DNA of 41,229 bases from Acanthamoeba lenticulata (lineage: Eukaryota; Discosea; Longamoebia; Acanthamoebidae), in NCBI GenBank assembly GCA_002179805.1, contig NAVB01000607.1:1-41229 (forward strand), written 5' to 3'. Numbering within the stretch: the first letter of the stretch is position 1; every line of letters begins with the position of its first letter. Shown piece by piece: positions 1 through 9,653 of this stretch. The translations under genes and the position numbers were made by a program. The notes below the pieces were generated by a model. That model was not told the DNA's origin and did no database searches. It saw only the letters and a program-made list of their open reading frames with translations.

Positions 1-385
1 CCGTGCGTGTAGTACGTGGGCGGATCGCCGTCGTCCAACTCCTCTCCGCTTTCCTCTTCCACATTGTCAAACAGCTTGCCTGCCACGTCAGCCCCTGTCA
101 TGAGCAGCCAGGCATTCAAGGAGGAGGGGGCGGGGGCACAGGCCACGCACTCTTGCGTGCGAGGCGCTCGTTGCTTGGGAAGGGCGAGAGGGAGAGGCGC
201 GGCGATGTGGTCGTGCGCGGGGACAAGCTCGAAGAGGACGACCCTGGGGTCTTGGTGATTGCAGGCACTCCGCCCGTGCTCGCCTCGGTTCTGGGCGAGA
301 GGGCCCCCTTCTTGTCCTTCTTCTCCTTTTTCTTTCCGGAGCTCTTCTTCTCCTTTTTGCTTTCCTTCTTTGCCTTTTTGTCCAT
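1..385 (-). CDS. Lysine-rich hypothetical protein, 5' part
   Basis: The gene runs off the left edge, so only its N-terminus is visible. Exon 1 is 385-151 and exon 2 is 94 to the window end. The intron (150-95) has a GTGCGT donor and a CAG acceptor and keeps the frame. Start: the ATG at 385-383 is followed by G. An in-frame upstream extension to 427 lacks a better start. Visible protein: a strongly basic N-terminus (MDKKAKKESKKEKK, residues 1-30), then a Ser/Pro/Thr-rich linker (residues 30-75), then an acidic stretch (EEESGEELDDGD). No domain is recognised. The charge pattern suggests a disordered tether or nucleolar-type tail, but that is inference. Reading on into the intron would give a stop at 118-116, which supports splicing. 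Confidence 0.5.
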
Positions 386-754
386 CACTGCGCCAAGTCC
401 CGCACTCACTGGTGAGTGCAAACTCAACTAGACCTTCGCTTTCGTTCTTTTAGCGAAGGCACCACATGGAGAGGAACAGAGTTAGCGCACCAGACGACAT
501 GGCTGAATGAATGTTCGCGCTGCCGGTCTTTCTTGTTCTAGTTGTGTGCAGTGTTCGCGCCCGCCTCAAGGCCTCGCAAGGTGAGAGCACTAGTGTTGGT
601 AAGGTGAGGAGAAAGAGGAATGGCCTTTGTGGCGGAGCAGTAAGACCCACGAGGGTGTTGGTGCCCTTACACTAAAGCTCCCACGCGATGTTGTCCCATT
701 ACCTGCAGTAGGGCCACGAGATGCAAAGAATGTCGATCACGTGGGTCATGCTTA
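386..754. other. Intergenic stretch, no feature recognised
   Basis: This lies between the divergent lysine-rich gene and the gene remnant that ends near 755. The reading frames here are short and lack family resemblance or splice-consistent extension. Confidence 0.4.
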
Positions 755-982
755 TCATGCCAATAATTGCTCTCGGAGTTTCACAGTTTCATGCAGTGAA
801 CCGTGATAAAGTTCCCCCAAGAGGTTTGGACGGGCTGATGGTGAGGAAGGCCGTGGGTCACATCTGGAAGCCCCACTGGTTGGTGGCAAACGACGTTCAC
901 GTAGGTGGCCGTTCCAGCTTCGCATCGCGAGAGTTGTCGAAGGTCTGACGGCCAGGTTCACGCCGGTTTTGACTTGGAGGGA

Positions 983-988
983 CGGGGC
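983..988. repeat. Target-site duplication CGGGGC (partner 2192-2197)
   Basis: The six bases immediately outside the left end are identical to those immediately outside the right end. Removing the element plus one copy restores an open frame in the interrupted gene, which supports these exact boundaries. Confidence 0.75.
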
Positions 989-1066
989 ACTACAGTAGCT
1001 GTGCGTGATGTTTTGTGCACAGGTCTATAGGGGTGTGTTTCGACGCACTATTGAGTTAGCGCTAGC
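989..1066 (+). repeat. Left terminal inverted repeat
   Basis: It is the reverse complement of 2114-2191 over 78 bp with one mismatch. The similarity stops at 1067/2113. The inner end merges into a 10-bp-arm hairpin (1051-1074) that is not mirrored on the right. Confidence 0.85.
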
Positions 1067-1074
1067 TAACTCAA
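1051..1074. other. Hairpin at inner edge of left inverted repeat
   Basis: TTGAGTTAGC is followed by GCTA and then its perfect reverse complement GCTAACTCAA, giving 10-bp arms and a 4-nt loop. The right inverted repeat has only the outer arm. The hairpin may be a protein-binding or replication structure, or the trace of a nested insertion. Confidence 0.6.
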
Positions 1075-1171
1075 CACATCCATCGAATAGAGTGCTCTAA
1101 GTCACAACCAAAAACATACGCAAGAACTCGGCATGTCGTCCGTTCCACATCCTGTCGGTTTCGCGCGGATC

Positions 1172-2113
1172 TTATATCATGAGGTCACACTTCCTCTTTT
1201 TCGAATTGCTTGTCTGCTCCGGCTCTGTCGAAGTGTCGATCCCGACGTCGTCGATGAAGTCAGCCTGGTCGTCGTTGATGAAGTTAGCCTGGTCGTCGAT
1301 GTTGAGGGTCTCGATTTGGCCCTCTAGGTCGTCGACCTTTTCCTTCGTCTTGCTGATGAAGTGGCGGGGACATCCAGAAGGCTCGATCTTGCTGATGTTT
1401 GATGAGATGTTCAGTGAATCCCTTGACGTGTTGGACGAGCTGACTTAAAATTTGTCTATCAAATTTTATGCCATGTGGATTTGGTTGGAACTTTAGTTGA
1501 ACATCATATTTTCTAATTGGTATTCATTGTGCCATGTATGACAAATAAATTTTAATTCATAAAATGGATCAACATATTTTATCATGTAGCCCATTTTAAA
1601 ACTTTTTCAATTTAATTATATTGGGCATCATATTTAATGTCCTTTTTTTATCACCAGTAGCATATAAAATTCAATGTTCTCTTCAATATCTTTATTAATC
1701 TCTTTCATTTGAGTAATAATTTTTCCAATTTTTTGATTTTTTAGCATCTTTTTTATCTTTAGTTTTCATTGCAGCATATTTTTCTTCAATCTTTTGGATT
1801 TTGCGCTTTAGTTTCTTTTTTTCTTTTTTTTAATTTTTCCAAAAACTTTTGTTGGCTTTGTTCTAATGTTGTATGTTTTCTATCTTTTTGTTTTTTATGT
1901 TCTTTGTGAACATAATTCAAATCTTTAACAACATTCTCCATCCCACCTTTTGTAATTTTTTCTTTGTTTTTACAGCATCTTTTAAAACAGTGATCATATT
2001 ATTTAAATAAGCCTCATTGGATTTACCAATTCTATTGATAATTGCTTTTGCTGATCAAGGAGTAACCCAATTACCCTCTGTTAATTTATTAACCAGTTTA
2101 ATTGCTTCCCTTC
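1172..2113 (-). pseudogene. Frameshifted AT-rich coiled-coil ORF inside the element
   Basis: Read from 2113 down to a TAA at 1174-1172, coding-like segments follow one another in shifting frames. They comprise an N-terminal part with an in-frame TGA (EGNWVTP, stop, SAKAIINRIG), a Lys/Glu/Gln-rich coiled coil (about 1970-1660), a region with FYELKFICHTWHNEYQ (about 1560-1500), then VKGFTEHLIKH (about 1430-1395). The C-terminus contains repeated DDQA-x-FI units (about 1285-1230) and a KKRK cluster before the stop. Several breaks fall in or near A-runs, typical of decay. The AT bias and Lys/Asn-rich composition are foreign to neighbouring genes and reminiscent of AT-rich amoebal viruses or their parasites. 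That origin is inference. Confidence 0.5.
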
Positions 2114-2191
2114 GCTAGCGCTAACTCAATAGTGCGTCGAAACACACCCCTATAGACCTATGCACAAAACATCACGCACAGCTACTGTAGT
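2114..2191 (-). repeat. Right terminal inverted repeat
   Basis: Mirror copy of 989-1066. Near-identity over 78 bp in otherwise unrelated sequence implies either a fairly recent insertion or selection or conversion of the ends. Confidence 0.85.
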
Positions 2192-2930
2192 CGGGGCCTC
2201 GAGAAAGGACAGACGCGCGGTGGCTGACCACGTCCCGCTGGTCAGCTGGATGGTCACCGTCGCATTGGCGGTCACATTGAGGCCTCGGTGGTTGACGACC
2301 AACCGGCGCTGGCCCGACGCCGTATCGGCAACGCTCCACACGCTCACCGGCAGCTTGGGGCTAGACAGCTGGACGTTCAGGAGCGTCGAGTTTTCGTGCA
2401 GGATGTAGGGGGTCTTTCCTCCGAGCGTACGTGGGAGCCAGTATTTGACGTTGCGCGCCTTGGCGGTGGCCACAGGCCGTTGATATGCATCCCGTTGGGT
2501 GCCAGCGCGGCCGGCGCCAAGAGGTCGGCGATGGAGAGCTTCTGCCCGGCGCAGATGTCGAGCGGATAGCGAGGGACCGACACGGAGAGGAGCCCGCGTA
2601 GGGTAGAAGTGATATTGGTCCCAGTTGTTTTCGATCAGCATGAAACACACTCGATCTTAGTCAACCCTGTGCTAGTGCGGATCATGAGGAGGAAAGTGAT
2701 GCTGAAGAAAGGAGGACGCCTGTCTGGTCTTCTTCATCTGCAAGAGGAATGCAAGAGGAACAGCACAAGAAGCAAATACCTCAAATCGACGACCTAGCAA
2801 CAGACTCCCGTCGACGTTAAATGCTTTTTTCATCTGCGGTTGCATTGAAATGCTTCCACGCACCTGAAAACAGTGCCTTGACATAGCTATCACCTCGCGC
2901 AGCACTTGCACTGCCAGCACAGCGGCCACC

Positions 2931-5900
2931 ATGTCCGCCTTTGGTGCCATGACGTACATAACCTTCCTGCTCTCTCACTCAGCTTTTTTTCCTCGTTAAT
3001 CTCCCCAAATCCAGACACGGGAGAAAGACTGGGTGTTTTGAGGTTGTTGAAGAGCCTCAAAACGCCCAACGAGATTCACAAGATGCTCAAAGAGTGCTGG
3101 ACCAGCTCTTAGCCGTACGTTTACCACTTTGCTGGAGCCAAAACCACTCACAAAGATGACTGTGTGCTGCCTCTCCAGGAACCTTTTGTGGCTTCCGATA
3201 TTGTGACGTACGTCTCATGTGCCCTTTTCTGCCCCTTGGTAAGACCTCAATTACAGCTCATCTTTGGAAAAACAGCATGCTGCAGTGCTGGCGAAAGCAC
3301 GTTCTGGGCACGTCACACTTTCCATCTTTTTTGGTGACGCTACAGATTATCAACCACTGCGTTACGGTGGCGGACCTGCGGTACACTCAACACAATTAAG
3401 GATGGTCTTTGGTCATGTGCTCACACATTCATCTTAAGGTTTGAAAACTGCTGGCAACCTCTGGCGAGTGTCCTGAAGCAATTCTTCCTCTTGTGCTACG
3501 ACGACTATCTGACTGACGCAATCAAGCTGATACCCCAAGTGTATGTCCATCAGTTGTACCATTAGGTCGGCCCTAATACCGCATTATGCTTGTCTGCAGG
3601 CAACTTACCAACATGGAGAACCTCCAAGAAGCCAAAGTGAAAGGACTGACCCGGCAGCTGATGCAAGCTGAACATACCATTGCTGACCTCACCAAGCAGC
3701 TCAATGAAATGCGTGAAAAAGCCAGGTTTGTTCCTTGTGTACCTCCTAGGACAGTCAGCACATTTATCTTAACACGAATACGCAGATCTATGCAAACGAT
3801 CCGTGTCAAGGATGCTCTAGTCAGAGCTTTTGCAGGCAACTCACAAGGGTACATGCAACAACCGCGCGCTGGTGAGTGTTGTAGCTCACCTGAGACTCGT
3901 GCGTGGTAGGCTGGAGCCAATAAGCACTGAACATCAAGTCACATCAGCAGAAAGCATAGATAAAGTTGACCCAGCAGCAAGTGGAGCATCAGCTCCACCT
4001 GCCCCAAGTGCTCCACCAGCTCCTCGTGCCGGTATGCCCTTGCCGACAACCATCTATGCTCCCACTTGCTCACCCTTCTGAAATTAGTCGCACCACCAGG
4101 CGCACCGCCAGGGCCGCCACCGCCACCTGGCCCGCCTGCTCCTCCTAGTCCACCAGGGCATGGAGGCCCACCACCTCCGCCCGGCCCGCCAGGGCCACCA
4201 CTGCCACCAGGTCCACCAGGGCATGGAGGCCCTCCACCTCCACCCGGCCCTCCTGGTCCGCCAGGCCCACCTGGTCCTCCTGGTCCTCCTGGCCCGCCTG
4301 GTCCACCTGGTTTGGCGAAAGGTAATCACCATCCCTGCAATTGGCCATGATTTCATTAACTTTTATCCAATCAACAATTCAGGCCCAATGTTGCCACCTA
4401 AACCTGTGATAAAGCCCAACACGAAGATGAAGCAATTCAACTGGACAAAGATACCCAATAACAAAGTCGTTTCTTCTTATTGGAAAGATGTATCCGACAG
4501 CAACATTGAGCTTGATCCTGCTGCTGTGGAACTGTTGTTTGCAGCAAAGGAGGACAGCAAAAAAGGTTCCTTGACACCACCTTTGCGTTTGTTCCAACTG
4601 CACTAACAGAACTCGCTTGGCTCGTAGAAATGGCGCCTGGGACAGAAACACAGCATAGAAAGGACACAGTCGTAACACTTCTTGATCCTAAACGCACGAA
4701 TAATTGTGGTAAGTCCCTTCTTCGTGTGCGATAACAGATGTTTGTCCACCAACAAACACCCTGTCCTGTGTAGCAATTGCATTGTCCCGCTTCCGAATGA
4801 CCAATGAGGAGATTCGACGGGCCATCGTTAAGCTCGATGAGTCTAGGCTACCTGCCGAGTCTGTGGAGGTGTGCACTGTGAAAGTGTTCTCTTAAGTTTA
4901 TACTAGCGTATTGACCGTGTGAATGGCGCAGACCTTGCTCAACTACATTCCAACGACGGAAGAAATGGAGCTGATCTCCAATTACGAAGACCACAGCAAG
5001 CTGGGCAAGGCTGAGCAGTACTTCCTTGCCATCAAGGTGCTCCCCCTTGCTTCTGTCTTTCTTTTGAGTTCGCTTACATCTTCACTTGCGTGCGACCTCA
5101 CCGTGGCTAGGACATCAAACGGCTTGAACCTCGGCTTCGGTGCTTCTTGTTCAAGCTCAAGTTTGCTGAGCTCCGCGACAGCATTCGGCCGGTGGGTCAC
5201 CACGTGACACTTTGGCGCTCGACCACCACTCTACGGCGCTCACACCACGCGTGCTGCGCAGGAGATCGACGCGGTGCTGGCCGCATGCAGTGAGGTCAAG
5301 CGGTCGACCAAGTTCAAAAAGGTGCTCGAGGTCGTGCTGGCGTTGGGCAACTACCTCAACGGTGGTGGCTTCCGCGGGGCGGCCTATGGTTTCAAGCTTG
5401 ACGCCCTCAACAAGCTCCGGTAAGCTTTTCCCGAACCTCCTTAGCCTTTTTGTCAGCATGACATGTCTCACGAGTGGTGAAGAGACACAAAGACGTCCGA
5501 AGGTGACTCTACGCTATTGCACTTTCTCGTTTCCATCATCGACACAAAGTATCAAGAGGCCGCCAACTGGGGACGAGACCTTCAGCACGTGCCCGCCTCT
5601 GCTCGCGGTTCGAATCTGCTTTGCGCCCAGGACAGGAGAGCGCGGATTCTGACCTCTTGTTTGATGATCTGTCGACAGTGGTGCTTTCCGTGGTGCAGTC
5701 CAGTGTGGCTCAGCTGGGCCAGGGTTTCAAGCTCATCGAGAGGGAGCTACCTTTCAGCTCCGACGACCCGGAGGACCCGTTCCTTGAGCAGATGACACAG
5801 TTCATGTTCTGCAAAGAGGAGTTTGACCGCCTCGACGCCGATACCAGGACGATGGAGGCAAGGCTTGCTCCTTGGCTTTCCATATATCTCTATATCATGG

Positions 5901-7122
5901 TCACTGATGTTTCTCACCACACACCACAGGAGGACTTCAAGCAGCTGGCGGATGCATTTGGTGAGACTTCGCAATGCACGCCGGACCAGTTCTTCTCCAC
6001 CATCAGCGCCTTCCGCGATAGCTACGAGGTGTTTAGCGCGACTCTCCATCTTCATGCCTTCGGTGCTCGCCCGAGCTAACAACATCAACCTCAAATGCAG
6101 CGAGCCGAGCGAGACATCAAGATGAAGGAGGAGCGCTCACAAAAGGCCGCTGCGGCGTCCAGTACCCTCTTCCTTCCACTCGCATGCCCTGTACGTTCAG
6201 GCCGTTTGATGTCGTCTCACCTATGATGGCGGGTGTGGGACAGCCCGGCGCATTACTGGTTCCGGGCCCTCGGCCAAAGGCTCCTCGCAGATGCCCGTCT
6301 CTGGTACAGTCGCAGTACTGTCCTGCGTCTGCCACATGTTGTTCACGTATGCATCTCTCTTCTCAGTTATCCTCAAGCGATCGATGCCCGGCATGCCCAC
6401 CTCGCCAGCGGGTCTGTTTTCATCCATCAAAACCTTCTACTTTCTCGCGCACTGACCGGTCAGCGTACGTGAGTGTGTGTGTGGTTGCAGAGTTTGGACA
6501 GTTGCGAACGTCGATTACATCGCCTCTGGGTACCTCGCCTTTCACCTTCGCTCGCCTCTGGTGGACTGCAAGCTAAGCACCACAACTTGTTGTAGTGCAC
6601 AACCCAGAATCGACCAGCAGCGAGCCCAAACAGACCGGTAAGTAGGTCTGCCCTTGGAGCAACGTACTTGACTGGGCTCACATGTGGGCGCCGCCCAGAT
6701 TTCCGGTTGCATCTGCGCAGACCGCCGAGCGGGACAGGGTCGGGGCCGAAGTCGCCGCAAGCTCCCGTCCCCTCTGGCTTGTCCACAAGCGGCTCCGCAG
6801 TGCCGTTGTACATGCCGTCGCCAGGCACGGTGCGCAAGAGAATCGATTCCTTTGGCGGCTCCGGCTCGCTCCCGGCCGTACCCGAGAGCACCACCGAACC
6901 AGCAAGTACTCCGTTGAAGAGCCCGGTCTCGCGCAACTCCTCCGGCGCGCTTGCTTCGCCCAAGGGAGGGTATGCCCATCAAAGCTTGTTCTCGCTCCTC
7001 TCCTCTTTCTCTCGAACTACAAACCTCACCACGACCGACCTCATGACAACCTCAACAGAACGAACAGGTCTTCTCCTCGGCCCACCAAACACGGCGCTGC
7101 GTCCAACGAAGAGGGGATCTGA
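2931..7122 (+). CDS. Formin (FH1-FH2 actin nucleator), 817 aa
   Basis: Formins nucleate and processively elongate unbranched actin filaments, feeding profilin-actin from FH1 to FH2. Model exons: 2931-2953, 3015-3114, 3179-3211, 3346-3380, 3439-3540, 3600-3725, 3910-4031, 4100-4321, 4383-4565, 4628-4708, 4774-4868, 4932-5036, 5111-5191, 5262-5419, 5483-5607, 5631-5857, 5930-6028, 6101-6161, 6244-6303, 6491-6529, 6596-6637, 6699-6969, 7059-7122. The start ATG has a GCCACC context. Residues 1-97 are a short N-terminal region that may be a reduced GTPase-binding/FH3 part. Residues 98-140 are a coiled coil. Residues 181-254 are FH1, built of PPGPP/PPPPP blocks. Residues 260-650 are FH2 (KMKQFNWTKIP at the start, GNYLNGG in the core, FGE...FFSTISAF near the end). 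Residues 660-817 are a Ser/Pro-rich tail with no clear DAD motif. The FH2 call is firm. The N-terminal and tail exons are less certain. Confidence 0.85.
5858..5929 (+). other. In-frame GC-AG intron within formin FH2
   Basis: The exon ends ATGGAG and is followed by GCAAGG. The acceptor is CACCACAG at 5929. The 72-nt intron is a multiple of three and has no stop, so retention would insert 24 residues. Splicing joins the sequence to the conserved FH2 segment EDFKQLADAFGE, which supports removal. Confidence 0.6.
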
Positions 7123-7167
7123 GGAGAAGGAGCTGACTATAAAAATTAAAACTATATTTTGGTTTTG

Positions 7168-7455
7168 GAATGGATGATGGTACCGGGCGCGACTTGGTGG
7201 GCTTGGCGGTCGCCGAGGCCGAGGCCACGGCCACAGCGTCGGCCTCCTGCTTCTTGAGGGCGAGCAGGGCCTCGCGAGCCTCGAGCAGCTCGAGGGCCTT
7301 GCGCTCGGCCGACACTGGCGACGAGAGCACCGACACGGCCTCGGCCACGTCGCGCAGGTGCTCGGCGTCCTCCTTGGGGATGACTCTGCTGGGGTTCTCC
7401 AGCGCCTCGATTTCCTTGAACGTCTCCACTTCCTCCTCCAGCTCTGTTCCAGCCC
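7168..7455 (-). pseudogene. Stray copy of LETM1 exon 9
   Basis: Nearly identical to 11359-11645, which holds exon 9 of the intact LETM1 gene. The encoded acidic coiled-coil segment matches residue for residue apart from a few changes (for example EALENPSRVIPKED here against EALESPGSVIPEED there). No other LETM1 exons follow on either side, so this is a fragment. It sits convergent to the formin 3' end, only about 45 bp after the formin stop. Confidence 0.75.
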
Positions 7456-7502
7456 CTGAAATGAGGCAGGCACTGAAAGAAGCGAGCTGCAGCAAATGGC
7501 TC

Positions 7503-7660
7503 ACTTGCTAGCTCTGGTGGGCCGGTTGCTGGACAAGTGGCTGACTAATGGTGCTCGTGCCAATTTCAGCCCGTGGGACAAGACGACCTGCTCACCAATG
7601 CAGCTGAGGGAGGCCACATGGCTGTGCTCCAGTGGGTGTGCATGAATATATGTGCTTTAG
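7503..7660 (+). pseudogene. Broken ankyrin-repeat fragment
   Basis: One frame reads WLTNGARANFSPWDKTTC. After a one-base shift near 7587 the repeat continues as TNAAEGGHMAVLQWV. Together these match the PWD-x-TTC...AAEGGHLAVLQWV ankyrin-type repeat that is abundant in Acanthamoeba and its giant viruses. No flanking repeats are present, so this is a single decayed unit. Confidence 0.55.
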
Positions 7661-7727
7661 TGGCTGAGAAGGCAAATCTCGTCATATTCTCTTCAGCCTT
7701 GAGTAGAGGTGGCTACAAAATGATGGA

Positions 7728-9294
7728 CTATTTCCAAGGGAGGTCAGGGAAGTAATACTGGCCCACGCTCTGCTGCTCGTTAATGATGGCTTGAGCACCC
7801 TGCACCCAGTCAGGCCTGAAAGCAAAGTCTTCCTCCATGCGGGTGTGCCTCATGTACATGGACTGATCACCAAATCCAGATCTGCATAATCAAGCAATGT
7901 AAGCTCAATATCAGGCATACTGCAGCAGCTGAGGTGCGTACTGAGTACAGTCGCTCACAACGATGTTGGCGATCAACACAAGATCGGTAGGATCAGAATA
8001 GGGGCTGTCCTGCGCCCACACCTCGTACATGGGACCAGCAGGAATGTCCTTCTGTATGTGTACAGTAGCAGCACAGTGTCAAGCAACAGCTCAGTAGGCG
8101 AGATGGAGTGTACCAGTGAAGAAGAGCACATCTCCTCCCAGAGAGCAATCGAGTCTGCGGGGTTGCTGTTGTTGTACTTGTTGTGGTACTTGGTTGTTGG
8201 GTGGAAGACCTGCGCAACATTGCAAGATCAGAAGCTGATTGTGGTGCTTGATGATTCAACAAAGCTGAGCGTACCAGGCGGAACGGGAAGCGGGGCTTGG
8301 CCACCGGTTTGTTCTCATCAAATCTCGCAAACTCTGAGAGGCCCACTATAGTCACGAGCACATGTTGACACCTCCGCTTCACTGCCTTGGCTCAAGAGGG
8401 AGGGAGGGGCGTACGCATGGTAGGCCAGTTGGAGGCAGCAGCAAAGGTGGAGCGGACGAGCAGTTGAGCGATGGAGGCATCGGTGCCAAGATCGGGCACG
8501 TGGTTGGTGAGGTCGTGCTCAAAGAAGTTGGCACTGTTCTGTCCTACTCACGCATCAGAGCGTAAGAGAGAAGTGAGGGAGCAGTGGTGCAACAGAAACT
8601 GGGCACTCGCCAGTATACCGACGAGCTGGTACATGGCGATGATGTGCCCCGAGGGGAGCTTGTTCCTGAGGAACTTCATAGCAATGCCTGCGCACCACGC
8701 ACAGTCAGTCTCATCGCGCACGAACAAGCCATTGTTGTGGAGGGCGAAGGCTGCTAACCTGGGACCATGTGGGTGCTGGCTCCGAATGTAGGCTGACCAC
8801 CGAGAGACAAGCGCGCGAACCCTGTGGCCTGGGGGAAGAAGCATGTTGTATAAGAGCTGGTTGTCAACCAACAAGCAATGACCACGTACGCCGGTGAAGA
8901 GACCTGTGTAGTTGTGCTGGCCCACGCTGACCCACTGCACGGCGGACACCACGCCTTTTGTGACCACATCATTAGCGATGAAGGCACAGACGCACGCACA
9001 GTGAACAGGCAAGTGCGCACCTTGACCGTGGATGAGCTTCGTGCGTGGGTGGCTCGTCTTGAAGGGGAAGATCTTAAACTCGTTGGGCATCATGTCATCG
9101 TTCTCTGCAGTCAACCCCAGTTAGCCAGTAGTTTCTCCGTTTCAGTTGCGCTTCGTTGCTCAGGCGGGCTGTACCGAGAGCATCAAAGGTGAGGTTCATC
9201 TGCTCGACAAACAGCTCTGCCGCCCTTAAAGCACCGGGCCACGGCGCCGACGTGGTGTCCTGCGTGATCGCAGCCCACAGCTTCGCGCTCTTGT
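7728..9294 (-). CDS. Catalase-fold (heme) protein, 5' end unresolved
   Basis: Ten splice-consistent exons: 9294-9175, 9104-9021, 8954-8890, 8828-8759, 8687-8619, 8543-8415, 8333-8275, 8209-8114, 8051-7942 and 7881-7728 with a TAG stop. They give 317 residues. Catalase-superfamily features are LIHGQGVV (the position of the catalytic His in catalases), FARLSLGGQP (compare the VRFSTV strand) and PGIAMKFLR (compare RGFAxKFYT), followed by NFFEHDLTNHVP. The proximal heme-tyrosine motif R-x-F-x-Y of true catalases is not visible, so peroxide-dismutating activity is unproven. A diverged catalase-like protein fits better. No ATG lies between 9294 and about 9500, so at least one upstream exon is missing from the model. 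The gene sits between the two copies of the formin/LETM1 duplication. Confidence 0.6.
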
Positions 9295-9562
9295 CTGCGC
9301 AGTCTCTCCGCGTTAACGGATCACCCTCTCCGCACAGGAGGAGAACAGACAAGACGCGGTGACGGGGATGGGGGAAAGAGTACAGGCGATGGGCTCCTTG
9401 TTCCAGGGTGTGATAAGTAGAAGAACGGGTTTTATCACCGCAACGATTCAAAAAGCAGGACAAGAAGATTGTACTGGAACGACCAAGTGGAGGAAAGGAA
9501 AAGAAGGCCTAAAGAGGTAAGGCCTCGCTTAATTTCTTCTCGCGTTATATTGATTATGTAAT

Positions 9563-9653
9563 TGCCGAGGATAGAAACGCTGCGATCCATTTCCCTTGGT
9601 TGCAAAATCGCCGAGAAAGCGGAGAAACGCTGCTATCCATTTCACTTGCTTGT
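9563..9653 (+). repeat. Imperfect tandem duplication, two units of about 40-45 bp
   Basis: Both units carry GAAACGCTGC, then ATCCATTTC, then CTTG, preceded by GCCGAG. Read on the minus strand each unit starts ATGGAT, so the repeat could hold alternative start codons or a duplicated promoter element. Confidence 0.55.

Larger units (their letters stand above)
989..2191. mobile_element. 1203-bp inverted-repeat element with AT-rich core
   Basis: The two ends are 78-bp inverted repeats (989-1066 and 2114-2191) that differ at one aligned position, 1020 versus 2160. The element is flanked directly by a 6-bp direct repeat CGGGGC (983-988, 2192-2197), the mark of an integration. Each end begins ACTACAGTAG. 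The core from about 1440 to 2110 is strikingly AT-rich against a G+C-rich host. It carries a decayed minus-strand coding frame and no recognisable transposase or integrase, so the element is probably non-autonomous. A 6-bp duplication is typical of Polinton/Maverick-type and retroviral-type DDE integration, but the termini are not the AG...CT of classical Polintons. Family assignment stays open. Confidence 0.8.
755..2650 (-). pseudogene. Gene remnant split by the inverted-repeat element
   Basis: Minus-strand coding sequence at 2650-2192 ends in a Thr/Val/Asn-rich beta-type region (LVVNHRGLNV, then VTIQLTSGTW) that looks like the C-terminal beta domain of a secreted hydrolase. The frame is cut by the element at 2191. 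If the element and one 6-bp target copy are removed, the frame continues without a stop from 2198 through 982 to near 755 (SLQVKTGVNLAV and onward). Upstream, 2583-2377 and 2650-2500 carry pieces in different frames (VPRYPLDICAGQK in one, NNWDQYHFYP in another), so frameshifts or lost splice sites have accumulated. I cannot name the family. A carbohydrate-active enzyme is a guess. The next gene upstream on the other strand is the formin at 2931. Confidence 0.5.

Noticed and set aside
1172..2113. Nuclear copy of AT-rich mitochondrial DNA (in-frame TGA could be Trp)
   Set aside because: Reading TGA as Trp does not repair the other frameshifts, and the segment is bounded by exact inverted repeats and a target duplication, unlike a mitochondrial insertion.
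2672..2959. Minus-strand ORF with KADMVAAVLAVQVLREVIAM that looked like a helical exon
   Set aside because: It overlaps the formin first exon and start, has no continuation in phase and would need unlinked mini-exons.
2906..3112. A formin-like helix LKSLKTPNEIHKML ending in a stop, first taken as evidence of a frameshift
   Set aside because: Another frame is open through the whole exon (FEVVEEPQNAQRD...VLDQLLA), keeps splice phase on both sides and joins the ATG at 2931. No frameshift is needed.
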